NCBI RefSeq assembly: GCF_900476375.1
Contig: NZ_UPPP01000077.1
Location: 1 to 57,973 of the forward strand
Direction of reading: 5' to 3'
DNA length: 57,973 nt
From: Allolucifera butyrica
GTDB taxonomy: Bacteria; Bacillota; Negativicutes; Sporomusales; UPPP01
Shown: positions 26,576 to 34,489 of the stretch, piece by piece
Layout: every line of letters begins with the position of its first letter
How positions within the stretch are numbered: the stretch's first letter is position 1
The notes under the pieces: generated by a model
Told to the model about the DNA's origin: nothing
Databases searched by the model: none
Seen by the model: only the letters and a program-made list of their open reading frames with translations
Translations under genes and position numbers: made by a program

Positions 26576-26815
26576 ATAAAAAATACCTCCTAAACATATT
26601 TACCGGAAATCCGCCCCTACACAACTAATTTATTATACATAACTTTACCTTCGGTTTACAAGTATCTGAAGGCAAAACCCTAAATAAAAGACCTTTTTTG
26701 CTTTTGACGGCCGGTGCGCCAATGATTGCACCGGCAAAATTGATGCAATTCAGCTTTATTCCAATTTTCTGCACTTATATGCACTAATATGCGGTCTTAT
26801 AGAGCTATAATTGTT

Positions 26816-26844
26816 TTGCCATAAATTAACTTTTGCGGTAGAAT
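26816..26844 (+). promoter_or_regulatory. Probable promoter for the CoA-transferase gene
   Basis: TTGCCA, a 17-bp spacer and TAGAAT resemble a vegetative promoter in the 408-bp gene-free stretch between RNase J and the CoA-transferase gene. The transcript would begin about 130 bp before the TTG start. Confidence 0.5.
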
Positions 26845-26942
26845 ACTATTATGCACAACGTGAAAAAATTCACTTTAACGGCAAGGCAAATACATGAATC
26901 CTACATTTCACACCTTGAACTTATAGCGATAATAATAACATT

Positions 26943-26961
26943 GAACTGTGAAAAGTGGGAT
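26943..26961 (+). repeat. Short interspersed motif, copy 3
   Basis: GAACTGTGAAAAGTGGGAT followed by CGATG, just before the CoA-transferase gene. The consensus GGACTGCGAAAANTGGGAT is matched except for two positions. Confidence 0.55.
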
Positions 26962-26983
26962 CGATGAAAAGTGAGGGATTATT

Positions 26984-28279
26984 TTGGACAATTGGAAAAA
27001 AACCTATGGTCACAAACTTGTTTCCGCCACAGAGGCTTTGCGCTGCGTCCGTTCCGGTGACAGAGTTGTAATCGGCAACGCCTGCGGCGGACCGTCCGCC
27101 CTGGTGGACGCGCTGGTTGGCAGGGAGCCGGAACTGCAATCCGTGGAAATCGTTCACATGCTGGCAATGAAACCGGCCAAATATACGGAACCAAATATGG
27201 AAAAAAGTTTTCGTCATAACTCTCTCTTCGTCAATGGTCCGTCCCGGAATGCGGTGGCCGAAAAACGGGCGGATTATACGCCTTGCTTCTTTTCCGAGAT
27301 TCCCCGGTTATTTAAAAATAGGATTTTACCGGTTGATGTAATGCTGCTTCAGGTTACTCCGCCCGATGAGCAAGGGTTTTGCAGCTATGGCGTATCGGCC
27401 GATTACACTGTGGCGGGTGCCGAATGCGCCCGGACCGTCATCGCCCAGATGAACCGCTGCATGCCGCGGACAGGCGGCGCCAAAATAGCCCTGGATGCAA
27501 TCAATTTTATCGTTGAGCAGGATGAACCGCTATTTGAACTAACCCCGCCGCTAATCGGCGATGTGGAAAAAAAAATCGGTGAGAATATCGCCGGTCTGGT
27601 CCCGGACGGGGCGACATTGCAATTGGGCATTGGTGCCATTCCAGACGCGGCGCTGTTATTTATGAAAGACAAAAAGGACTTGGGGATTCATTCGGAGATG
27701 TTCTCCGACGGAGTTGTTTATCTGGCGGAAGCCGGCGTAATTACCAATCGCAAAAAAACACTCCATGCCGGAAAATATCTGGCTACCTTTCTGATGGGCA
27801 CACAAAAGCTATATGATTTTGTCGACAACAATCCGGATGTTGAATTATATCCCGTTGATTATATCAATGACCCTTATATTATTGGCCAGCACGAACAGAT
27901 GATATCCATTAATTCGGCATTGCAGGTGGACCTGATGGGACAGGTCAATGCGGAAATGATTGGCACGAAACAATTTAGCGGCATTGGCGGCCAGGTGGAT
28001 TTTATCCGGGGAGCCAGCCGGTCCTGGGGCGGCAAATCGATTATTGCTCTTCCTTCCACTGCCGCAGGTGGCAAAATATCCCGCATTTGCAGCGTACTGG
28101 ATCATGGCGCCGCTGTTTCAACAGCCCGCAGTGAGGTGCACTACATAATAACAGAATACGGGATTGCCGATCTCAGGGGCAAAAGCCTGCGCCAACGCGC
28201 CCAGGCCCTGCTTGCCATCAGCCATCCCGCTTTTCGTGAACGTTTGACTTTTGAAGCCAAACAAGACGGTTTATTATAA
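26984..28279 (+). CDS. Acetyl-CoA hydrolase/transferase family CoA-transferase
   Basis: CoA-transferase of 431 residues of the family of butyryl-CoA:acetate and 4-hydroxybutyrate CoA-transferases. Family marks are SGDRVVIGNACGGPSALVDAL at the start, LQLGIGAIPDAAL (about 205-217), the catalytic glutamate in GIHSEMFSDGVV (about 240), and GGQVDFIRGASRSWGGKSIIALPSTA. The start is TTG-26984 with GAGGG upstream; no ATG start is better placed. Likely role: exchange of CoA between a short-chain acyl-CoA and acetate; the precise acyl group cannot be read. It is convergent with ilvN, with five bases between the stop codons. The gene stands alone after a motif copy and a probable promoter. Confidence 0.88.
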   Translation: MDNWKKTYGHKLVSATEALRCVRSGDRVVIGNACGGPSALVDALVGREPELQSVEIVHMLAMKPAKYTEPNMEKSFRHNSLFVNGPSRNAVAEKRADYTPCFFSEIPRLFKNRILPVDVMLLQVTPPDEQGFCSYGVSADYTVAGAECARTVIAQMNRCMPRTGGAKIALDAINFIVEQDEPLFELTPPLIGDVEKKIGENIAGLVPDGATLQLGIGAIPDAALLFMKDKKDLGIHSEMFSDGVVYLAEAGVITNRKKTLHAGKYLATFLMGTQKLYDFVDNNPDVELYPVDYINDPYIIGQHEQMISINSALQVDLMGQVNAEMIGTKQFSGIGGQVDFIRGASRSWGGKSIIALPSTAAGGKISRICSVLDHGAAVSTARSEVHYIITEYGIADLRGKSLRQRAQALLAISHPAFRERLTFEAKQDGLL

Positions 28280-28284
28280 TTTGA

Positions 28285-28782
28285 CTACATTTCTTTCGCC
28301 GCTACCGGCCCCCGGGAAAGGGCAATCTTGCCGGTACGGACAATTTCAATGATGCCAAAGTCCATTAGTACTTCGCAAAAGGCGTCAATTTTTGTTTCTT
28401 CTCCCGTTAGCTCAATGACCATGGTCTCCCGGTTGACATCAACGATTTTTGCCCGGAAAATCTCGACGATATCAACCAGATCGGAGCGGTTTACTTTACT
28501 GGCCTTCACCTTAATCAGCGCCAATTCCCGGTGAATGGAATCAACGTGGGTAAGGTTTACAATTTTTATCACGTCAATCAATTTGGACAATTGATTGACA
28601 ACCTGCTCTAAGGCAATTTGGTCATCCACTTCCACATCAATGGTAATGCGCGTTGTCGCCTCATCTTCCGTATGTCCGGCGGCAATACTTTCAATATTAA
28701 ATGCCCGGCGGCTGATCAACCCGGATATATGGGTCAGCACACCCGGCCGGTTTTCAACCAGAACAGCCAATGTATGTTTCAT
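28285..28782 (-). CDS. ilvN: Acetolactate synthase small (regulatory) subunit
   Basis: ACT-domain regulatory subunit of acetohydroxyacid synthase, giving valine feedback control to the catalytic subunit. It is 165 residues long. The N-terminal ACT domain begins HTLAVLVENRPGVLTHISGLISRRAFNIESIAAGHTE, and a C-terminal domain includes LALIKVKA and VIELTGEETKIDAFCEVL. It starts 3 bp after the ilvB stop codon, so the genes form one operon. The operon shares the 5' leader ahead of ilvB. Also known as ilvH; the symbol depends on convention. Confidence 0.95.
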   Translation of the reverse strand: MKHTLAVLVENRPGVLTHISGLISRRAFNIESIAAGHTEDEATTRITIDVEVDDQIALEQVVNQLSKLIDVIKIVNLTHVDSIHRELALIKVKASKVNRSDLVDIVEIFRAKIVDVNRETMVIELTGEETKIDAFCEVLMDFGIIEIVRTGKIALSRGPVAAKEM

Positions 28783-28785
28783 CGG

Positions 28786-30483
28786 TCATCCCCCCAATAT
28801 CATTTGGTCCAGACGTCCTCCGGCCGGAACCATAGGTAAAACGTCCTCCGTCTCCGGCAGCAAAACATCAACCAATACCGGCCCCGCCGTGCGAAACGCT
28901 TCTTCCAGAGTCTGCCTTAATTTTTCCGGCTTGGTCACCCGCATGCCCGTCATGCCCATAGCTTCCGCCAGTTTTACAAAATCAGTGCGCCCTTTCAGAC
29001 TGGTATGAGAATACCGCTGCCCATAGAACATGCGCTGCCATTGGGTGACCATCCCCAGTACCTGATTATTCATAACGATGATTTTAATCGGCAGTTCCAA
29101 ATTAGCCGCCGTCGCCAGTTCCTGACAATTCATCATGATACTGCCGTCACCGGTAAACAATATGATCTGTTTCGCCGGCAGGCCGATTTGGGCTCCTACC
29201 GCTGCCGGGAGCCCATACCCCATGGTACCCAGTCCGCCGGAAGTCAGGAAGGAGCGGGCGTGCCGGAAATTATAAAATTGAGCCGTCCACATTTGATGTT
29301 GGCCGACATCGGTAACGATCATCGCTTCTCCCTGCGTAAGATCACTCACGGTGTCCACCACTGCCTGCGGCATTATAACCGGACCGTCTGTCTGATAGGA
29401 CAGCGGTTTTTCTTTTTTCCATGTCTGCACCTGCCGGTTCCATTCCTTCACCCGGCCACGCCATTCGTCCGCTGTCCAGACGGCAATTTTTTCACACAGC
29501 AGCGGCAGGGACCAGCGCAAATCCCCTACAACCCGCCAATCAGCCCGGATATTTTTATTAATTTCCGCCGGGTCAATATCGAAATGGATTACTTTGGCCT
29601 TGGGGGCAAAATCTTTCACCGAACCGGTAACCCGGTCATCAAACCGCACCCCCAGTCCGATCAGCAGGTCACATTCGGCCGTAGCCATATTGGCGGCATA
29701 GGTGCCGTGCATGCCAACCATGCCCAGATGACGCTCGTCGTTCCCGGCAATACAGCCCAGCCCCATAAGACTGGAGGTAACCGGAAAACCGGTAAAGGAA
29801 ACCAGCTCTTTCAGTTCTTCATCCATACCGGATAAAGTAACGCCGCCGCCGACAAATAAAAGAGGCCGTTTCGCTTCCCGCATTTCCCGGACAACCTGCT
29901 CCACTGCGCTTGCATCGCCGTCAAAAATAGGATGATATCCCCGCAGCCGGACGGTCTCCGGATACACGAAATCCAGTTCCGCAGCAAATACGTCTTTGGA
30001 TATATCAACCACCACCGGACCGGGACGCTCCGTACGGGCGATATAAAACGCTTCTTTCAGTACCCGCGGTAAATCCTGCACCCGCTTAACGAGATAATTA
30101 TGTTTCGAAACCGGTGTCGTAATACCGCAAATATCCGCTTCCTGAAACGAATCCTTGCCGATCAGCGATACGCCAACCTGTCCGGTAATCGCCACCAGCG
30201 GCACCGAATCCATAAACGCGGTGGCAATACCGGTAATCAAATTCGTGGCCCCCGGACCGGAAGTAGCCAGACAAACCCCCACTTTACCCGTGGCCCGGGC
30301 ATACCCGTCGGCAGCATGTACGGCTCCTTGTTCATGCCGGGTTAATATATGCGGAAAATTCGCTTTGTATAGCGCGTCATACAGCGTCAGGACCGACCCG
30401 CCGGGATAGCCGAACACTACGTCTACCCCTTCTTGTTTCAGGCATTCAATTATTGCCTCCGCTCCCAACATTTTCAACCTCAT
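28786..30483 (-). CDS. ilvB: Acetolactate synthase large (catalytic) subunit
   Basis: Thiamine-diphosphate enzyme that condenses pyruvate to acetolactate or with 2-oxobutyrate, the first common step in branched-chain amino-acid synthesis. The 565-residue product has the three usual domains: N-terminal FGYPGGSVLTLYDAL and HEQGAVHAADGYARATGK (catalytic Glu), the FAD-binding middle domain, and the C-terminal TPP motif GDGSIMMNCQELATA...NN. The frame is open to 30579, but ATG-30483 follows GGGAGGACG and gives the standard start MRLKMLGAEAIIECL. ilvN follows directly. Upstream lies a leader of about 210 nt with a terminator (30547-30575) and a perfect palindrome at the promoter, pointing to attenuation plus repression. 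Confidence 0.96.
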   Translation of the reverse strand: MRLKMLGAEAIIECLKQEGVDVVFGYPGGSVLTLYDALYKANFPHILTRHEQGAVHAADGYARATGKVGVCLATSGPGATNLITGIATAFMDSVPLVAITGQVGVSLIGKDSFQEADICGITTPVSKHNYLVKRVQDLPRVLKEAFYIARTERPGPVVVDISKDVFAAELDFVYPETVRLRGYHPIFDGDASAVEQVVREMREAKRPLLFVGGGVTLSGMDEELKELVSFTGFPVTSSLMGLGCIAGNDERHLGMVGMHGTYAANMATAECDLLIGLGVRFDDRVTGSVKDFAPKAKVIHFDIDPAEINKNIRADWRVVGDLRWSLPLLCEKIAVWTADEWRGRVKEWNRQVQTWKKEKPLSYQTDGPVIMPQAVVDTVSDLTQGEAMIVTDVGQHQMWTAQFYNFRHARSFLTSGGLGTMGYGLPAAVGAQIGLPAKQIILFTGDGSIMMNCQELATAANLELPIKIIVMNNQVLGMVTQWQRMFYGQRYSHTSLKGRTDFVKLAEAMGMTGMRVTKPEKLRQTLEEAFRTAGPVLVDVLLPETEDVLPMVPAGGRLDQMILGG

Positions 30484-30730
30484 CGTCCTCCCTTTATGAG
30501 AAATACCGCAGACGCGGTCTTTCGGCCCATGGTCCGTAAAATTCCCAAAAATAAAGACCTGGCTTTTGCCAAGTCGCAAGCATCAACGCAGTTCCCGTCA
30601 CCCTCGCTGGGAATCCTATCGCGCCTCTTTGCGCCCGGCAGCCGCCGCAGTAAAACGGTATCCCTATATTCCGTATACAAAACTATATTGCATCGTCCAT
30701 TTATGTTCCACCGTCAGAATACAAAAGGTA
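30484..30730 (-). promoter_or_regulatory. ilvB 5' leader of unassigned class, with attenuator
   Basis: The transcript ahead of ilvB has about 240 nt without a usable open frame. It contains a GC-rich structured block (around 30590-30650) before the terminator at 30547-30575, and a small ACCGC/GCGGT hairpin just before the ribosome binding site. I looked for a T-box (GGGTGGNACCGCG) and did not find one; a valine/leucine/isoleucine-rich leader peptide is also missing. Class unresolved. Confidence 0.45.
30547..30575 (-). terminator. Intrinsic terminator inside the ilvB leader
   Basis: On the minus strand GACTTGGC, an AAAA loop, GCCAGGTC and then UUUAUUUUU. Eight pairs with one G-U. About 65 bp before the ilvB start, so it is an attenuator candidate. 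Confidence 0.7.
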
Positions 30731-30740
30731 TAATAAAATC

Positions 30741-30762
30741 GATATATTGTATACAATATATC
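30741..30762. promoter_or_regulatory. Perfect 22-bp palindrome overlapping the ilvB promoter
   Basis: GATATATTGTA followed by its exact complement. On the minus strand the palindrome contains TTGTAT, and TTATAC follows after 17 bp, so it overlaps the likely -35 of the ilvB leader promoter. A TTGTATACAA core is typical of GntR-family operators; the regulator is not in the window. Confidence 0.6.
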
Positions 30763-30963
30763 ATCTTTTCACAAACAGTCAAGGGGTTTCCTGCAAAAAA
30801 GAAAACACATTTTTCCTTTTCGTGGCCTGCTGTTGCGCCGAAGCCGCTTTTCATTTTATGTCTACTATCCTTTAATTACAGCAGGTCTTGTTCCTCCAGT
30901 TTGATGTATGTCATAATATAAGTAATAGACCTCCGTATCCGGAGGAAAAGTGAGGCGTTTTGC

Positions 30964-31692
30964 ATGAATTCACTTCAGGCAGAAATCACGTATTTATTTC
31001 ACAGCGGTTATGCGGTAAAAACCGCAACGCATTTTTTGATTTTTGACTATTATCGTCCTCATCCGCCAAAAAAAGACGGGTTGACCGAGGGGGTTATTAC
31101 TGCCGACTTTCTGAAACCCAAGTCCAATGTGTTTGTATTTGTTTCTCACAGCCACGCCGACCATTTTGATCCGGCCATCCTGAAATGGTCGCAGGCCAAC
31201 CCGGATATCACCTACGTTTTAAGCAGTGATATCCATCCGGCCATGGGTACGGCTTCCTGCCGGTTCCTGTCCCCCTATGAAACATTCAGTCAGGGAGGGT
31301 TAACTGTCAATGCCTTCGGCTCTACCGACCTTGGCGTATCCTTTCTCGTGAAGGTTGACCACCTGTCTATCTTTCATGCCGGCGATTTGAACTGGTGGCA
31401 TTGGAAAGGGGAAAGCCATAAAGAACAGCGCCATGCCGAAACTATTTTCAAAGCGGAAATTGATAAGATTGCCGGTGAGGTGATTGACATTGCCTTTTTC
31501 CCGGTCGACCGCCGCCTGGAAGAATTCTATTCCCTGGGAGCCGAGTACTTCGCATCCAAGTTACAGCCCAAACTACTGGTGCCGATGCATTTCGGCAGTG
31601 ATTTCGGCGCCAGCCGGGCTTTTGCCCAAAAAGTAGGCCCTTCTATTTCGACTGTGGAAATTACCCGGGAGGGTCAGACAATACTGTTTTGA
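30964..31692 (+). CDS. Metallo-beta-lactamase-fold hydrolase (UPF0173/L-ascorbate-lactonase-like)
   Basis: A 242-residue protein with the metallo-beta-lactamase fold. The zinc motif is VSHSHADHFDP (about 59-69), followed by IFHAGDLNWWHW (Asp/His metal ligands) and LVPMHFGSDFG near the C-terminus, so the metal site looks complete. The N-terminal LFHSGYAVKTATHFLIFDYY is typical of the same branch. No function beyond hydrolase can be assigned. AGGAGGAAAAG is found about 15-20 bp before the ATG, with AGTGAGG closer. It is divergent from ilvB and separated from it by the operator region, so it may share that regulation. A palindromic repeat follows right after the stop codon. Confidence 0.85.
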   Translation: MNSLQAEITYLFHSGYAVKTATHFLIFDYYRPHPPKKDGLTEGVITADFLKPKSNVFVFVSHSHADHFDPAILKWSQANPDITYVLSSDIHPAMGTASCRFLSPYETFSQGGLTVNAFGSTDLGVSFLVKVDHLSIFHAGDLNWWHWKGESHKEQRHAETIFKAEIDKIAGEVIDIAFFPVDRRLEEFYSLGAEYFASKLQPKLLVPMHFGSDFGASRAFAQKVGPSISTVEITREGQTILF

Positions 31693-31830
31693 AAAACCGC
31701 TATGCAATCTTTTGGTTCATGGCGCAGAGAAACCATCTGGAAATCATTTTAGGCAACAATCCAGGCAGAAGGATCGCCTTGTCATAAGCGGAGGTTAAGT
31801 GTTAACGGCGGAGCGTTGATAAGGCGATTC
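31692..31830 (+). repeat. ~140-bp palindromic repeat, copy B
   Basis: Contains CATGGCGCAGAGAAACCATC, CAATCCAGGCAGAAGGATCG, CATAAGCGGAGGTTAAGTG and GGAGCGTTGATAAGGCGATT in the same order as copy C (24759-24915) and copy A (34490-34660). It begins directly at the stop codon of the metallo-hydrolase gene and lacks the terminal TTCTGCC arm. Confidence 0.8.
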
Positions 31831-31833
31831 AAT

Positions 31834-31877
31834 AAAAAAGGGGATTACTGCTTACAAGGCAGTAATCCCCTTTTTTT
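31834..31877. terminator. Strong bidirectional terminator
   Basis: GGGGATTACTGC and its complement around a seven-base loop, with A6 before and T7 after. Lies between the convergent metallo-hydrolase and glyoxalase-like genes. Confidence 0.9.
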
Positions 31878-31891
31878 ATTAACGGCTTAAT

Positions 31892-32257
31892 TTAGCGCCG
31901 CTCCGGTATAATCTCCAGCCAATATCCGTCCGGATCGGCTATGAAATAAATCCCCATGTCCTTGTTCTCGTAGCAAATACAACCCATTTCTTTATGCAGC
32001 CCGTACGCCTGTTCAAAATTGTCGACCGTGAAAGCCAGGTGAATTTCATTATCCCCCAGATTATAAGGTTCCTTTCGGTTCTTTAGCCAAGTCAGTTCCA
32101 GCTTATGATGCGTTTTACCGTCACCAAGAAAGACCAGTGTAAAATCTGTTTTTTCCAAGCGGCGCGTTTCCTCAAGCTGTAAGGCCTGTTTATAAAAGGC
32201 CAGACTCTTTTCCAAATTCAATACATTCAGGTTATTATGCGCGAAGGTAAAGTTCAT
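31892..32257 (-). CDS. VOC-family glyoxalase-type protein
   Basis: A 121-residue single-domain protein of the vicinal-oxygen-chelate family, most like lactoylglutathione lyase (glyoxalase I). Metal ligand candidates are His7 in FAHNNLNVLN, Glu54 in HKLELTW, His73 in NEIHLAFTV and Glu115 in GYWLEIIPE. The N-terminal NLEKSLAFYKQALQLEE segment is typical of the fold. It may detoxify methylglyoxal with a thiol other than glutathione, or handle another small substrate; the family is wide, so the specific reaction is uncertain. GGAGGGAATG precedes the ATG. It is separated from its neighbours by a terminator and stands alone. Confidence 0.85.
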   Translation of the reverse strand: MNFTFAHNNLNVLNLEKSLAFYKQALQLEETRRLEKTDFTLVFLGDGKTHHKLELTWLKNRKEPYNLGDNEIHLAFTVDNFEQAYGLHKEMGCICYENKDMGIYFIADPDGYWLEIIPERR

Positions 32258-32442
32258 AAGTATTCATTCCCTCCTCAAATAAATAAACAGGTTTTTATAA
32301 GCTTTACAAATGCCAGGCGATTATGCATAGTAAGCCAACAAATTATTTCATTCGTCCTACTGGTAGTTATTTCCTGCTCAAAAGTGGATCAAAAAGAAAG
32401 GAACCGCCTAAAAACCAATCCTTTAGGCAGTCCCGTATCTAT

Positions 32443-32643
32443 TTATTTACTATATAGCCCCAGATATTCCGAACCCAGCTTCTCATACTTTTCCAAAGCA
32501 CTAACAGCCAAAGTGCACTGCCCTAAATCGGCCAAGTCAAAATTGCTGTCACCAATTGCTTCTTGTACAATACGCCGAATTTCAAAGGTGCAATATCCGA
32601 GGAACAACAAACGTCTCCATAGCCGTCTTACCCGTTGCTCCAT
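32443..32643 (-). CDS. Small hypothetical protein, 66 residues
   Basis: No known family recognised. The product is basic and aromatic at the N-terminus (MEQRVRRLWRRLLFLGYCTFEIRRIVQEA), acidic and leucine-rich later, and has no predicted membrane segment. A very good ribosome binding site (GGAGGAGAAAC) is placed directly before the ATG, and the frame is free of other overlapping genes, so I take it as real. A CCTAAA/TTTAGG hairpin follows at 32405-32428. The neighbouring stretches 32258-32442 and 32644-32899 hold no other gene I can support. Confidence 0.6.
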   Translation of the reverse strand: MEQRVRRLWRRLLFLGYCTFEIRRIVQEAIGDSNFDLADLGQCTLAVSALEKYEKLGSEYLGLYSK

Positions 32644-32874
32644 GTTTCTCCTCCGTTCTATAAATTGATTGGTAATTAATGATGCGATTCTGCATCACTC
32701 AGCCGCGCAATTACCTTCTGACCATTACCAACACCTATAAGACTCGAAGACGAAACCTGGATTATTTATACGCCCCCAAAATTACTTACTATCTATATGG
32801 CAATTAATCTTCTACATTATACAACGAATTTAAAAATTGTCAAGGTCTTATAGGAAAATTGTTAACGAATGACA

Positions 32875-32895
32875 GAGGATTGCGAAAACTGGGAT
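32875..32895 (+). repeat. Short interspersed motif, copy 4
   Basis: GGATTGCGAAAACTGGGAT preceded by GACAGA, lying next to the stop codon of the secreted-protein gene at 32900. It matches the consensus GGACTGCGAAAANTGGGAT with one difference. Confidence 0.6.
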
Positions 32896-32899
32896 AACC

Positions 32900-33394
32900 C
32901 TAAAATTTCTTCTGCCATAAAATCTGATGGTCCCTGTTAATTTGAATACTTGCCGCATCCGGATCATTACTCAGTTTGATATTAATCCCCTCGCGCCGGA
33001 CCTGAATCCCATCCGCAGCATCAGCCGTTTTAATATTAAGTCCTTCCCCCGGTTCAAAGGTTACACCGGGCATTATAGGATAATCCTGCTTCTTCTCTTT
33101 TCTAATTGAATAGGAAATGTCTGCTGTGGGCCGGGATGGCGACACAACCGTTTGAGGCTCCGGTACCAAGCGCAGCGTACCCGTACGATTCTCGCCGGTT
33201 CCGGCCGGAAAACCCGAATGAACCGGCTGCTTCTCAACCGGGGCGACTGACCGGGTATCGGCCGGCGTATCGGCTTTCTGCCTGGCCGGAACGGGATTCT
33301 TTCCCCCGCCGTCCGGTATACCTTGCACTAATAAGCATATACCGGTTAATACGATTATTAAAATAATCACCCGCAGCATTAAGGAGTTGCGCAT
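32900..33394 (-). CDS. Hypothetical membrane-anchored or secreted protein
   Basis: A 164-residue protein of unknown family. It begins with an N-terminal hydrophobic segment (about 7-25, LMLRVIILIIVLTGICLLVQG), which may be a signal anchor, followed by a proline-rich low-complexity linker (about 28-95) and a C-terminal domain of about 60 residues with GINIKLSNDPDAASIQINRDHQILWQKKF-like beta segments. I chose ATG-33394, preceded by GGAAGG; the longer frame begins inside the repeat element at 33428. The 177-bp element ends only 34 bp before the start, so it could provide the promoter or disrupt the original one. No neighbouring gene suggests a role. Confidence 0.65.
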   Translation of the reverse strand: MRNSLMLRVIILIIVLTGICLLVQGIPDGGGKNPVPARQKADTPADTRSVAPVEKQPVHSGFPAGTGENRTGTLRLVPEPQTVVSPSRPTADISYSIRKEKKQDYPIMPGVTFEPGEGLNIKTADAADGIQVRREGINIKLSNDPDAASIQINRDHQILWQKKF

Positions 33395-33427
33395 ACTTAA
33401 TTCCTTCCCGATATACTTCCCTTCGTT

Positions 33428-33604
33428 GAGCCTGCTTAAAAAGCGCACCAATCCCATTTTTCGCAGTCCTCCGTCTTTATTTCAGAGTGCGAAATGTGGG
33501 ACCTAACGTTGTTGCAGCTGTGTGTTCTCACTCAACGTACGCCTAAGTACGCCTTCGTTCGAATGCTCGCCGCGCCTAGTATCTGCATCTTTTTAAGCAG
33601 GCTC
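33428..33604. repeat. 177-bp inverted-repeat element, long form
   Basis: Bounded by GAGCCTGCTTAAAAAG and complement, the same ends as the 86-bp element at 20342-20427 but in opposite orientation. The outer segments of the two copies match closely (GATGCAGATACT at one end, GGACTGCGAAAAATGGGATT near the other), and about 91 extra bases lie in between. The surrounding stretch 33395-33776 holds no other gene. Confidence 0.8.
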
Positions 33605-33776
33605 TGTTAATATATAAACTTCTTTATTTTATGCGAACTTTCCTTTCTTTATACTTACTTAAATTAATTTACAAAAATTCTAAAAATTTTACAAAAAATA
33701 TATAAAATCAACTATTATTTCAAAGGAATTCCTAATTTATTGTCGAAGGATTCAAATTAAGAAGGGAGTGGTTTTT

Positions 33777-33959
33777 GTGACGGAGATAATAACCAAGGTA
33801 AAAACTACTCATTGTTCCCGGTTAAAAAGGGATTATGCCCGCCAATCCAGTTTGCAGTGGTTTTCCCGGCAAAATTCTCCGATTGATGCAAAACTTGTCT
33901 ATAAATGCCTTACCCCTGGCGATTCCTGGCAATGCAAAAACTGCTGCCAAAACAAGTAA
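33777..33959 (+). CDS. Small cysteine-rich protein, 60 residues
   Basis: A short open frame, with GTG-33777 as start and GGGAG eight bases before it. The product is basic, with one cysteine near residue 13 and a C-terminal cluster LVYKCLTPGDSWQCKNCCQNK. It is followed within 30 bp by a clear intrinsic terminator (33988-34016), as expected for a separate small gene. I do not recognise the family. The pattern of clustered cysteines suggests metal binding or a small redox or signalling peptide, but this is weak. It could also be chance. Confidence 0.45.
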   Translation: MTEIITKVKTTHCSRLKRDYARQSSLQWFSRQNSPIDAKLVYKCLTPGDSWQCKNCCQNK

Positions 33960-33987
33960 ATTTCAGCCCCTCTATTACCCCTTTGGG

Positions 33988-34016
33988 AGACTGCCCTAAC
34001 AGGACAGTCTTTTTTT
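33988..34016 (+). terminator. Intrinsic terminator after the small gene
   Basis: AGACTG and complement enclose an inner CCCT/AGG pairing, followed by seven T. It lies between the small gene at 33777 and the converging gene at 34021. Confidence 0.75.
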
Positions 34017-34020
34017 GCCC

Positions 34021-34404
34021 TCAAGCCGACTGACTTACGCTGCTCTTTAGATGGCCTAGAAAATCAAGCAACCGCTCCCCCTGAATTTTCAGTTGTTCGG
34101 ACTGAGATAACGCGCACTCTTCCTGAATCCAATTCATCCGGTTATCCATCGTCTTTCTAAATTCTCCGATCCGGTTATTACGGGCCCGCAGTAATAATTC
34201 CCGGTCCTGTCCGCTTTCCACCTGCCCGGAAAGAGAGTCCAGTTCCCAAATATAATCAACTAATGTAATAGCATCGTCAATATATTCAATAAATTTTCTG
34301 GCTGCCCGTTTTTCCAGCGGAAATAAATCACCATCAATTTCTTTATAAGCTTCCAATGCTATAAGCGACTGTTCCCCGCATAACAGCAGCAGGTCTTCAT
34401 ACAC
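34021..34404 (-). CDS. Hypothetical helical protein, 127 residues
   Basis: No family recognised. The product is predicted all-helical, acidic at the N-terminus (MYEDLLLLCGEQSLIALEAYKEID), and rich in Leu, Glu and Arg throughout, with segments resembling coiled coils (LLLRARNNRIGEFRKTMDNRMNWI). No signal peptide or membrane segment. GGAGGAG with a spacing of seven bases precedes the ATG. It stands alone between two hairpin regions. The product might be a small cytosolic adaptor; function is unknown. Confidence 0.6.
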   Translation of the reverse strand: MYEDLLLLCGEQSLIALEAYKEIDGDLFPLEKRAARKFIEYIDDAITLVDYIWELDSLSGQVESGQDRELLLRARNNRIGEFRKTMDNRMNWIQEECALSQSEQLKIQGERLLDFLGHLKSSVSQSA

Positions 34405-34489
34405 TGAAACTCCTCCTTACCGGTCTTTGCAACCCCAAAAGATTTATCCTATAATTCTACAGCAACCACTAATTCCCTTCAATTATAAG

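Noticed and set aside
30484..30680. T-box or leader peptide before ilvB
   Set aside because: The T-box signature GGGTGGNACCGCG is not present; the closest stretch, GGGTGACGGGAACTGCG, is too different. No short frame rich in Leu, Val or Ile precedes the terminator.
30433..30921. 162-codon plus frame over the ilvB leader
   Set aside because: Antisense to ilvB start and leader, no domain, no start signal; the leader structure explains the region better.
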